The notes under the pieces are model-generated. The model did no database searches and was not told where the DNA came from. It saw only the letters and a list, made by a program, of their open reading frames with translations. Position numbers and translations under genes: made by a program. From Winogradskyella sp. (GTDB lineage: Bacteria; Bacteroidota; Bacteroidia; Flavobacteriales; Flavobacteriaceae), in NCBI GenBank assembly GCA_030149115.1, contig JASBSE010000137.1:1-6451 (forward strand): a DNA stretch of 6,451 nt, given 5' to 3'. Position 1 is the stretch's first letter; each line of letters begins with the position of its first letter. Of the stretch, positions 1 through 6,451 are shown piece by piece.

Positions 1-281
1 GTTCCTGCGTGACCAATACCAACCCACCAAACGAAGTTAGTAATATCCCAAGCCCAGTTTACAGTCTTGTTAAGACCCCAAACTCCAATACCTGTTGATA
101 CGGTATAAATAATACAACCTATTCCCCAAAGGAATGCGACCAAAGATATACCGAAAACAATCCACCATGCTTTGTTGGCTTTGCCTTCTACTGGTCTTGC
201 TACATCTATAGTAACATCGTGATACGATTTATCGCCAGTAACTAAAGGTCTTCTAATAGGTGCTTCGTAATGAGACGCCAT
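1..281 (-). CDS. actC: Alternative complex III subunit ActC (NrfD-like quinol-binding membrane protein), N-terminal part
   Basis: This gene starts with ATG at 281-279 and runs off the left edge; 93 codons are visible, so the C-terminal part is missing. The product begins with a polar cytoplasmic stretch of about 37 residues (MASHYEAPIRRPLV...), then a membrane helix at about 38-60 (AWWIVFGISLVAFLWGIG), and a second hydrophobic segment near the edge containing WWVGIGHAG at about 85-93. That ending matches the conserved GIGHAGT motif at the start of ActC/NrfD-type proteins. Family knowledge: these are polytopic membrane proteins that bind and oxidise menaquinol and pass electrons to the adjacent iron-sulfur subunit. 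The gene lies 29 bases after actB on the same strand, as expected for an ACIII operon. No clear Shine-Dalgarno sequence precedes the start, which is usual in Bacteroidota. The alternative, a generic NrfD/PsrC subunit, is made unlikely by the neighbouring actA and actB. Confidence 0.92.
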   Translation of the reverse strand, partial: MASHYEAPIRRPLVTGDKSYHDVTIDVARPVEGKANKAWWIVFGISLVAFLWGIGCIIYTVSTGIGVWGLNKTVNWAWDITNFVWWVGIGHAG

Positions 282-310
282 AATTATATACGTGTTTCTT
301 TAATTTTTAT

Positions 311-3300
311 TTATGCTTCTTTTGCTATGTTTCTCACCTTAGTTTGATAAACCACATTTGGTTTTACACCAACGTGCTCCAATAGGTGATAAGATCTTTT
401 ATCGTCTTTTAATTCTGCTATTTTGCTTTCCTTATCATTAACATCACCAAAAATCATAGCGCCATTACCACAAGCCGCAGAACAAGCTGTTTGGAATTCA
501 CCATCTTTAACAGGTCTTCCTTCTCGCTTAGCATCTAAAATAGTTTTCTGAGTCTTTTGGATACAGAAAGAACATTTTTCCATCACACCACGAGAACGCA
601 CTGTTACGTCTGGGTTTAATACCATTCTTCCTAAGTCATCGTTCATGTAGTAATCAAACTCATCATTTTGAGAATACAAGAACCAATTGAAACGACGAAC
701 TTTATACGGACAGTTATTAGCACAGTAACGTGTACCAACACATCTGTTGTAAGCCATATGGTTTTGACCTTGACGACCGTGTGAAGTTGCCGCTACAGGA
801 CAAACTGTTTCACAAGGTGCATGATTACAATGCTGACACATTACAGGTTGGAACGCTACTTGTGGATTATCAGCAGGATTCTCCATCTCACCAAACTCAC
901 TTAAAGAGCTTCCTAAACCAGAAATATTTTCTTTCTTTTGATTATCTCCTTCGAAAGTATCTTGAGACGAATAATATCTATCGATACGCAACCAGTGCAT
1001 ATCTCTACTACGTCTCATTTCTGATTTACCAACAACTGGAACATTATTTTCTGCGTGACATGCTATAACACAAGCACCACATCCTGTACAAGCATTTAAA
1101 TCTATAGATAAGTTAAAGTGATGTCCTACTGAACGATCAAACTCATCCCATAAATCTACTTTAGAATCAGTAACCTTTACAGGGTTATGGTCTAATGATA
1201 CTTCAGGAACAGCATTCCAAACGTTTCTATCTTTTGTATTAAATATTTCTAAACTAGTTTCCTTAATGATATCACCACGACCCATTAAGGTATTATGCAA
1301 CTGCACACAAGCAAATTCATGCTGACCAGATGCTTTACTAATTGTTACATCTTGTACGGTATTAAAGTTGTGATATAAAGGATATGCATTAACACCTGTC
1401 TTCATTTCAGCCTTCATACCATCAGCAGTTCTACCATAACCAAATGACAGACCTATTGAGCCTTTAGCCTGACCTGGCTGAATTATCACTGGAACATTCT
1501 CTAAAGTAGTTCCGTTTACTGTAACATTTGCTTTGCTTCCATTTAAGCCACCATTAGCTACATTCCAATTTTCAAGACCCAGGGCTTCGGCATCTGCTCT
1601 TGATACTGTCAGATAATTATCCCAAGTAGTTCTAGTTATTGGATCTGGAAATTCTTGTAGCCAAGGGTTATTAGCTTGCTGACCATCACCCATTCCTGTC
1701 TTAGGATATAGAACCAATTGCATTTTTCCAGCTTTAGCAGATGCTGCTAATTCTCTTGCTGAATTGCTACTTGGTGTTTCTATACTTTCATCAGAAGAAC
1801 TATCTTCTACAGTTTCTACACTTGCAGTTGATGTTGATACAAACACACCATCTTGTACAGCTTTATTAAACGATGCTCCGTTTAAAACGTCTGCCGTCCA
1901 AACAGATTTTAAATAATCTCTGTATAATGTACTATTTCCATTCCATGCTAAAAGCACTTCTTGAAATTGTTTTGTATCAAACAACGGACGAATTGTTGGT
2001 TGCATTAATGAATAATGACCTGCCTTTAATTCGAAATCACCCCAAGACTCTAAATTATGTGGTGTCGCTGCTATATATTCTGAAAGAACAGAGGTTTCAT
2101 CTTGTTTCATTGAGAAAGAAACCGACAATTCTGTTTTCTTTAAACCTTCCGCAAAATCTGCTGAGTTAGGAAGTGTATACATAGGATTAACTCCATTCAT
2201 AATAAGAGCACCAACCTTGCCAGCTTTCATATCAGCCACAAGTTCTTTTACACTCTTATCACTTCCCTGTCTTGTATTTATTGTTGTTTTAGCATCAAAT
2301 GCCTTACTGCTTAAGTATTCATTAATCTCTAAAACGACAGTTTGCGCATTTACATCCTGTATACCTGTAATTACAACCGCATTACTACCTGCTTTTGAAA
2401 TCTCGTTGGCAGCAGACTGAACCGCTTTAGCAATGTTTTCTGGCAAATCTACCGAAACAGCACCACCCACTACTAAACTATGTAATTTTGCTAGTGCTAA
2501 TTTTTGTTGACTTGGTGTTAATGGCACTCGCTTGTCTGCGTTAGCACCAGAAAGTGTCATATTTGACTCAAACTGAATATGACGAGACATTCTTCCATTT
2601 TCTGGAATACGCTTCTTGGCATAATCACTTTCAAATCCGCCACCTTGCCAATCACCAAGAAGATCTGCACCTACTGAAACAATAGTTTTTGCCTTAGAGA
2701 AATCATAATTAGCCATTCCTCTTTTACCATATTTAGCCTCATATGCATCTAAAGTTGCCGATTCTGAAATTGCATCATAAGTAACATGCTTAACATTACC
2801 ATACTTTTCTGCAAATTCTGAAACTAGCTTTTTAGTTGATGGACTAGGTATTGTATTTGTTAAGAAAACGATTTGTTTATCGTCACTTAAACTATTTATT
2901 TTTGAGGTTGTTTCAGATAAAAAAGTATCCCAAGAGATTTCCTTGCCACCTTTCATAGGAGACTTTACTCTTAAGTTATCGTACAACCCTAATATAGAAG
3001 CATGAACTCTTGCATTTGCACTGCCATTAGTTTTAGCATCTGTATTATTTTCAATTTTTATTGGTCTTCCTTCTCTCGTTTTAACCAAAACACTGGCAAA
3101 ATCATAACCATCTGCAATAGTAGTAGCATAAAAATTAGCTACACCAGGAATAATTTCCGTTGGTTGGTTTACGTAAGGAATTGACTTAATCACCGGACCT
3201 TCACAAGCCGCCAATGAAGCTGCAGCCGTGCTAAATCCAATATACTTTAAGAAATCACGACGCGATGTAGATGAAGACTCTAAAGTTTCCTTATCTCCTA

Positions 3301-3415
3301 AAAACTCATCTGTTGGAATTTCTTCCACAAATTCGTTTTGTCTAAGCGTCTCAACAATAGAGCTATTATCGTTTAGCTCCTCAACACTTTTCCAGTATTT
3401 CTTGTTTGATGACAT
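311..3415 (-). CDS. actB: Alternative complex III iron-sulfur subunit ActB (Tat-translocated molybdopterin-oxidoreductase-like protein)
   Basis: The 1034-residue product is full length for ActB. Residues 1-50 form an unusual pre-signal region starting with a YWKSVEEL motif. A twin-arginine motif SRRDFLK follows at 51-57, then a hydrophobic stretch and a lipobox LAAC with Cys71 as the likely lipidated residue. NCBI names such proteins TAT-variant-translocated molybdopterin oxidoreductases. Residues about 80-740 resemble the catalytic domain of molybdopterin enzymes, but the usual N-terminal Cys cluster is absent; in this family the domain is known to lack the cofactor. A Ser/Thr/Glu-rich segment lies at about 522-556. 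The C-terminal ferredoxin-like domain has four cysteine groups: C776/779/782/786, C860/863/868/872, C892/898/902 and C948/951/978/982. The third group has Thr895 at the expected Cys position, fitting three [4Fe-4S] and one [3Fe-4S] cluster. The protein should sit on the periplasmic face, taking electrons from ActC and passing them to ActA. It follows actA by 28 bases and precedes actC by 29. Confidence 0.96.
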   Translation of the reverse strand: MSSNKKYWKSVEELNDNSSIVETLRQNEFVEEIPTDEFLGDKETLESSSTSRRDFLKYIGFSTAAASLAACEGPVIKSIPYVNQPTEIIPGVANFYATTIADGYDFASVLVKTREGRPIKIENNTDAKTNGSANARVHASILGLYDNLRVKSPMKGGKEISWDTFLSETTSKINSLSDDKQIVFLTNTIPSPSTKKLVSEFAEKYGNVKHVTYDAISESATLDAYEAKYGKRGMANYDFSKAKTIVSVGADLLGDWQGGGFESDYAKKRIPENGRMSRHIQFESNMTLSGANADKRVPLTPSQQKLALAKLHSLVVGGAVSVDLPENIAKAVQSAANEISKAGSNAVVITGIQDVNAQTVVLEINEYLSSKAFDAKTTINTRQGSDKSVKELVADMKAGKVGALIMNGVNPMYTLPNSADFAEGLKKTELSVSFSMKQDETSVLSEYIAATPHNLESWGDFELKAGHYSLMQPTIRPLFDTKQFQEVLLAWNGNSTLYRDYLKSVWTADVLNGASFNKAVQDGVFVSTSTASVETVEDSSSDESIETPSSNSARELAASAKAGKMQLVLYPKTGMGDGQQANNPWLQEFPDPITRTTWDNYLTVSRADAEALGLENWNVANGGLNGSKANVTVNGTTLENVPVIIQPGQAKGSIGLSFGYGRTADGMKAEMKTGVNAYPLYHNFNTVQDVTISKASGQHEFACVQLHNTLMGRGDIIKETSLEIFNTKDRNVWNAVPEVSLDHNPVKVTDSKVDLWDEFDRSVGHHFNLSIDLNACTGCGACVIACHAENNVPVVGKSEMRRSRDMHWLRIDRYYSSQDTFEGDNQKKENISGLGSSLSEFGEMENPADNPQVAFQPVMCQHCNHAPCETVCPVAATSHGRQGQNHMAYNRCVGTRYCANNCPYKVRRFNWFLYSQNDEFDYYMNDDLGRMVLNPDVTVRSRGVMEKCSFCIQKTQKTILDAKREGRPVKDGEFQTACSAACGNGAMIFGDVNDKESKIAELKDDKRSYHLLEHVGVKPNVVYQTKVRNIAKEA

Positions 3416-3443
3416 ATAATTCTGAATTACTTCTTATTAAAAA

Positions 3444-4760
3444 TTAATAATGGCACTTACCACATTCTAATCCACCCATCTCAGAAGCTTTAATTTTGCT
3501 GAAATCTGCATTTGGATATTTCTTAGATAATTCCTCATGAATTTTAACGTAATAATCATTATCTCTAATATTTACGTCTGTTTCTCTGTGGCAGTTAATA
3601 CACCAGCCCATAGTTAATGGAGCATGTTGATACATAACTTCCATTTCTTCAACAGGACCATGACATGTTTGACACTCTACACCAGCAACAGATACGTGCT
3701 GAGAGTGGTTGAAATATACAAAGTCTGGTAAATTGTGTACACGAATCCATTTTACTGGTTTAGACTCGCCCGTGTATGAGGCACCATCCCAACCAACAGC
3801 TTCGTATAAGTTTTGAATTTCAGCATTGTAATCTACACCATATTCTTTACCTTCTGCTAAAGTTTCTGGAGCAACCTCTGAAATAGACTTATGACAGTTC
3901 ATACAAACATTTAAAGATGGAATCCCAGATGTTTTACTTACTCTCGCTGATGAATGGCAGTACTTACAATCTATAGCATTATCTCCCGCATGAATTCTAT
4001 GCGAATAGTGTATTGGCTGTACCGGCTCATACCCTTGATCAATACCAACCTGCATAAAATAGCCATAAACAAAATAACCACTAGCTAATAAGAATAGAAT
4101 TGCAGTTACTAAAACCAAAAACTGATTTTCTATAAATGCCTTCCAAAGCGGTTTTCTTTGCTCATCTGCAGGAATCTCAATGCCTTTTGCTTCAGCAAAA
4201 CGATTCAATGTGCGTTTAACCAACACTAAAGCCATAGCTAACAATCCAAACAACACAATTAATGCGCCTAGAATTAAATTATTAGAAATACCTCCTTCAG
4301 AACCACCATCAACTGGTGTCTCTTTATAATTAGGACAACCTGGTTGAGGATTAGCGATACAAGGATCTACCTCTTGCGCTGTGTAAGCCAAAATATCAGA
4401 AATATCCTGATCGCTTAACTGTGGAAACGGAGTCATCGCGGTCTGATTGTACTCATTGTAAATCTTTACTGCATAAGCATCTCCAGATTTAATCAAAGCA
4501 GCACTATTACGTATCCAATCATTTAACCAAGCCCTATCTAAACCTTGTTCTTCTGCCAATCTCGCTTCTACGTTACGCAACGCAGGACCTGTCATTTGCT
4601 TATCTAGCTTATGACACGCAGCACAGTTTGTATTAAATAGAGATTTCCCATTTGCTGGATCACCATCTTGGGCTATCAGTGAAGTTGAAAACGTAAGTAA
4701 TAAAATTAAACCGAGACTAAATATCTTAGAGGTTAAATTACGGTAAATCACCTGTTTCAT
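3444..4760 (-). CDS. actA: Alternative complex III multiheme cytochrome c subunit ActA, fused to an N-terminal monoheme cytochrome c domain
   Basis: The 438-residue product has six CxxCH heme-binding motifs. A signal peptide (about 1-30, ending SLIA|QDGD) precedes a class I cytochrome c domain with CAACH at 46-50 and a likely axial Met109 (AMTPFP). A linker with Cys134 and Cys142, a possible disulfide, leads to a membrane helix at about 161-182, a basic loop (KRTLNRF) and a second helix at about 213-235. The C-terminal pentaheme domain has CxxCH motifs at 265-269, 286-290, 363-367, 387-391 and 433-437, the last ending one residue before the C-terminus, plus extra His residues (251, 254, 257, 352, 355, 380) that could act as distal ligands. 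The topology puts both heme domains in the periplasm. In ACIII the pentaheme subunit carries electrons from the ActB iron-sulfur clusters to the terminal acceptor. This is the first gene of the visible operon and is preceded by the divergent regulatory region. ATG at 4760 is chosen because it gives a good signal peptide. Confidence 0.96.
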   Translation of the reverse strand: MKQVIYRNLTSKIFSLGLILLLTFSTSLIAQDGDPANGKSLFNTNCAACHKLDKQMTGPALRNVEARLAEEQGLDRAWLNDWIRNSAALIKSGDAYAVKIYNEYNQTAMTPFPQLSDQDISDILAYTAQEVDPCIANPQPGCPNYKETPVDGGSEGGISNNLILGALIVLFGLLAMALVLVKRTLNRFAEAKGIEIPADEQRKPLWKAFIENQFLVLVTAILFLLASGYFVYGYFMQVGIDQGYEPVQPIHYSHRIHAGDNAIDCKYCHSSARVSKTSGIPSLNVCMNCHKSISEVAPETLAEGKEYGVDYNAEIQNLYEAVGWDGASYTGESKPVKWIRVHNLPDFVYFNHSQHVSVAGVECQTCHGPVEEMEVMYQHAPLTMGWCINCHRETDVNIRDNDYYVKIHEELSKKYPNADFSKIKASEMGGLECGKCHY

Positions 4761-4811
4761 ATTGTTAGTTGAATTATCTTCTAAACTTTGGTACGATTTT
4801 TTCAGTTAAAT

Positions 4812-4825
4812 ATGACAAAAGTCAT
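4812..4825. promoter_or_regulatory. Perfect palindrome ATGAC-N4-GTCAT, candidate CRP/FNR-family operator
   Basis: The sequence ATGACAAAAGTCAT is a perfect 5-4-5 dyad. It extends imperfectly to 4808-4829 (AAA outside on the left, TTT on the right, with one mismatch between). This is the same geometry as FNR/DNR-type sites (TTGAT-N4-ATCAA) and it keeps the TGA...TCA core. It lies 52 bases upstream of the actA start codon, within the divergent actA/SPOR intergenic region. The four-base spacer is too short for a terminator loop and no T-tract of terminator type follows. Binding by a CRP/FNR-family regulator is inferred from geometry alone. Confidence 0.5.
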
Positions 4826-4841
4826 GTTTCTGAAACTCTGG

Positions 4842-4849
4842 CAAAAGTA
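4842..4849 (-). promoter_or_regulatory. Candidate -7 box TACTTTTG for the act operon
   Basis: Read on the minus strand this is TACTTTTG, a full match to the Bacteroidota -7 consensus TAnnTTTG. Transcription would start near 4834, giving a leader of about 75 bases to actA, and would place the 4812-4825 palindrome just downstream of the start site. No clear TTG-type -33 element is found at the right distance, so the call is tentative. A weaker box, AAAGTTTA on the minus strand at 4788-4781, is an alternative and would put the palindrome at about -41.5. Confidence 0.4.
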
Positions 4850-4945
4850 AGATATAAAGTCGATTTTAGAAATCTTAGAGAAGTGTTAATAACTAATTTA
4901 TATACATTCTAAATAAGATTTTCACAGCTATATCGTTGAATAATA

Positions 4946-4953
4946 TAACTTTG
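4946..4953 (+). promoter_or_regulatory. Candidate -7 box TAACTTTG for the SPOR-domain gene
   Basis: TAACTTTG fully matches the Bacteroidota -7 consensus TAnnTTTG and lies 17 bases before the ATG at 4971. That would give a short leader of about 10 bases, in an A/T-rich context without a Shine-Dalgarno sequence. No good -33 TTG lies at the usual distance: the TTG at 4936-4938 is too close. The promoter is therefore likely but not certain. Confidence 0.45.
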
Positions 4954-4970
4954 TATTTAAACAAATAATT

Positions 4971-5354
4971 ATGATTAAAAAAATAAAATATATCAACGTA
5001 ACAATTTTAACATTATTACTGTCTTTTTCTATGAATGCACAACAAGGAGAAGTTAACGTAGACCAAGACAGTGATATTGACAAACTATTAGAATACAAAA
5101 AGGACATTAAAACCTCTAAAGTATATAAAATACAGGTATATCAAAGTACTGATCCCGATAAAGCAGATCGTGAAAAGTCTAACTTTTTAAACACCTTTAG
5201 TGATTGGCCTGTAGAGATTGTTTGGAATACACCAAACTATAAAGTTTGGGTTGGTAATTTTGCAACAAGACTTGAAGCAGATAGGGCTTTAGTAAAGATT
5301 AAAAAGGAATATATGTATGCTATTATTTTTCAACCCAAATTGGACAAAGAATAA
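4971..5354 (+). CDS. Small secreted SPOR-domain protein
   Basis: The 127-residue product has a signal peptide (KK at 3-4, hydrophobic core ILTLLLSF, likely cleavage after MNA at residue 23). A short acidic spacer with a charged helix (about 30-48) follows, then one SPOR domain at about 51-121. Recognisable SPOR elements are the first strand VYKIQVYQS, the central NYKVWVGNF at 89-97, the following TRLEADRALVKIKKEY helix and the last strand YAIIFQP. In the SPOR family this fold binds peptidoglycan glycan strands stripped of stem peptides, often at division sites. Here the domain is alone, with no membrane anchor or enzyme domain, so the mature protein should be soluble in the periplasm or bound to the wall. 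It is divergent from actA, with 210 bases between them, and convergent with infB. A role in ACIII function is not shown; adjacency to infB and the act operon is, as I recall, common in Flavobacteriaceae. No gene symbol is justified. Confidence 0.92.
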   Translation: MIKKIKYINVTILTLLLSFSMNAQQGEVNVDQDSDIDKLLEYKKDIKTSKVYKIQVYQSTDPDKADREKSNFLNTFSDWPVEIVWNTPNYKVWVGNFATRLEADRALVKIKKEYMYAIIFQPKLDKE

Positions 5355-5374
5355 ATGCGTTACAAATAAGAACA

Positions 5375-5405
5375 AAAAAAAGCGACTTTTAAGGTCGCTT
5401 TTTTT
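5375..5405. terminator. Bidirectional intrinsic terminator between the SPOR gene and infB
   Basis: A perfect 12-bp stem pairs 5375-5386 (AAAAAAAGCGAC) with 5394-5405 (GTCGCTTTTTTT) around a 7-base loop (TTTTAAG). The GC-rich core of five pairs is flanked by an A-tract on one side and a T-tract on the other, so it gives a U-run after the hairpin in either direction. It sits 20 bases after the SPOR stop codon and 21 bases after the infB stop, as expected for shared termination of convergent genes. Confidence 0.88.
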
Positions 5406-5426
5406 ATATCTAAATCTATATAGAAA

Positions 5427-6451
5427 CTATTTCAGTTTCTTTTTAACTTCCACTTCTTGGAATGCTTCTAAAATATCACCTTCATTGATATCATTGTATC
5501 CTTTAATTTGCATACCACAGTCGTATCCTTTAGAAACTTCCTTAACGTCATCTTTAAATCGTTTTAAAGATGCCAATTCACCTGTATAAACAACAACTCC
5601 ATCTCTAATAAGTCTAATACCTGAGTTTCTGTAGATTTTTCCGTTTGTAACCATACAACCAGCAATAGTACCAATCTTAGAAATCTTAAAGGTTTCTCTA
5701 ATCTCGGCAGTACCAGTAACTTCTTCTTTAAGTTCTGGTGACAACATACCTTCCATTGCATCCTTAAGGTCGTTGATAGCATCATATATAATAGAATATG
5801 TTCTGATATCAATTTCTTCCTTATCTGCAATTGTTCTTGCATTACCAACAGGTCTCACATTAAATCCTACAATAATAGCGTCTGAAGCAGAAGCTAACAA
5901 CACATCACTTTCTGTTATTGCCCCAACCCCTTTGTGAATAATATTAACCTGAATTTCTTCAGTAGATAATTTTTGGAAAGAGTCTGTTAATGCTTCAACA
6001 GAACCATCCACATCACCTTTAAGTATAATATTCAACTCTTGGAAATCACCTAGCGCAATACGTCTACCGATTTCGTCTAGTGTAATATGACGTTGCGTTC
6101 TAACAGATTGCTCACGTTGCAATTGTGTACGTTTGGCAGCAATTTGTTTTGCTTCACGCTCATCTTCAAAAACATTAAACTTATCACCTGCTTGTGGCGC
6201 ACCATCTAAACCTAGAATTGATACTGGAGTTGACGGACCTGCTTCAACTATATCATTACCACGTTCATCGTGCATAGCCCTAACTTTTCCACTATTTTTT
6301 CCTGCTAACACATAATCTCCAACTCTTAAAGTACCTGCCTGAACTAAGATAGTAGATACATAACCTCTACCTTTATCTAAGTAAGCTTCAACTACAGTTC
6401 CGTTAGCTGGTTTATTTGGATTAGCTTTTAGTTCTAACAATTCAGCTTCTA
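5427..6451 (-). CDS. infB: Translation initiation factor IF-2, C-terminal part (5' end beyond the window)
   Basis: The reading frame is open to the right edge and ends in TAG at 5429-5427; about 340 codons are visible. A TTG at 6440 is not the real start, because the frame continues upstream as ...EAELLELKANPNKP, well inside IF-2. The fragment begins just after the GTP-binding domain and covers domain II (NGTVVEAYLDKGRGYVST, VLAGKNSGKVRAM), then a charged helix (DEREAKQIAAKRTQLQRE). Next comes the C1 domain (LNIILKGDVDGSVEAL, GVGAITESDVLL). Last is the C2 domain, which binds initiator fMet-tRNA (FKISKIGTIAGCMVTNGKI, YTGELASLKRFKDDVKEV, GYDCGMQIKGYNDI). The C-terminus is lysine-rich (VEVKKKLK). 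IF-2 is the GTPase that places fMet-tRNA on the 30S subunit and promotes 50S joining. The G domain and the long N-terminal region cannot be checked here. Nothing appears broken or unusual. Confidence 0.97.
   Translation of the reverse strand, partial: EAELLELKANPNKPANGTVVEAYLDKGRGYVSTILVQAGTLRVGDYVLAGKNSGKVRAMHDERGNDIVEAGPSTPVSILGLDGAPQAGDKFNVFEDEREAKQIAAKRTQLQREQSVRTQRHITLDEIGRRIALGDFQELNIILKGDVDGSVEALTDSFQKLSTEEIQVNIIHKGVGAITESDVLLASASDAIIVGFNVRPVGNARTIADKEEIDIRTYSIIYDAINDLKDAMEGMLSPELKEEVTGTAEIRETFKISKIGTIAGCMVTNGKIYRNSGIRLIRDGVVVYTGELASLKRFKDDVKEVSKGYDCGMQIKGYNDINEGDILEAFQEVEVKKKLK

Noticed and set aside
730..1068. Plus-strand open frame of 112 codons, with similar ones at 1873-2169, 2217-2420, 3002-3184 and 3228-3419
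   Set aside because: All lie antisense inside actB (the last overlaps its start by a few bases). They show no recognisable domain, while actB on the other strand has clear motifs throughout.
311..3415. ActB as a functional molybdenum enzyme
   Set aside because: The domain resembles molybdopterin oxidoreductases, but it lacks the usual N-terminal Fe-S Cys motif, and the ACIII context points to the family known to lack the cofactor.
4870..4920. Inverted repeat AATCTTA (4871-4877) and TAAGATT (4914-4920) in the intergenic region
   Set aside because: It has seven-base arms of low complexity, 36 bases apart, in very A/T-rich DNA. The outer extension needs a three-base bulge. Chance is the simpler explanation.
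5564..5848. Minus-strand frame of 94 codons, plus plus-strand frames at 5317-5589 and 6133-6315
   Set aside because: They overlap infB, which is confidently recognised, and the frame at 5317-5589 also runs across the terminator. Their translations have no domain-like character.
6438..6440. TTG as a start codon for a 337-residue protein
   Set aside because: The frame stays open upstream to the window edge with IF-2-like sequence (EAELLELKANPNKP), so this is an internal Leu codon of infB.
1..6451. A hidden mobile element, toxin-antitoxin pair, defence system, CRISPR array or structural RNA
   Set aside because: Coding and short intergenic regions account for nearly all the sequence. I saw no terminal repeats, transposase or recombinase motifs, regular spacers or tRNA-like folds.

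Overview
The window looks like chromosomal DNA from a member of the Bacteroidota, most likely the family Flavobacteriaceae. The evidence is the low GC content, A-rich start regions without strong Shine-Dalgarno sequences, TAnnTTTG-like promoter boxes, and a set of genes known in that group. It is core respiratory and housekeeping DNA. I see no mobile element, CRISPR array, tRNA or rRNA.

Layout. Positions 1-4760 hold three minus-strand genes in one apparent operon, transcribed right to left: actA (4760-3444), actB (3415-311) and the first 93 codons of actC (281 to the left edge). These are the first genes of an Alternative Complex III (ACIII), a quinol:cytochrome c / quinol:HiPIP oxidoreductase that replaces the bc1 complex. 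The gaps between genes are only 28 and 29 bases. Positions 4761-4970 form a divergent promoter region containing a perfect 5-4-5 palindrome of CRP/FNR geometry. Positions 4971-5354 encode a small secreted SPOR-domain protein on the plus strand. A strong bidirectional terminator (5375-5405) separates it from the convergent infB gene. The C-terminal 340 codons or so of infB (translation initiation factor IF-2) run from 5427 to the right edge on the minus strand.

How the genes work together. ActC is a quinol-oxidising membrane subunit of the NrfD type. ActB carries four iron-sulfur cluster sites and a large molybdopterin-oxidoreductase-like domain that in this family has no molybdopterin. ActA carries the c-type hemes that pass electrons on to a cytochrome c or directly to a caa3-type oxidase. 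The remaining ACIII genes (actD onward) would lie beyond the left edge.

The notable points are mostly details of architecture. ActA here is a hexaheme fusion: a monoheme cytochrome c domain, two membrane helices, then a pentaheme domain. ActB has an unusually long leader ahead of a Tat lipoprotein signal. Its third iron-sulfur motif has Thr where a cluster-binding Cys is normally found. The operon leader holds the FNR-like palindrome. I found no convincing novel system in this window.
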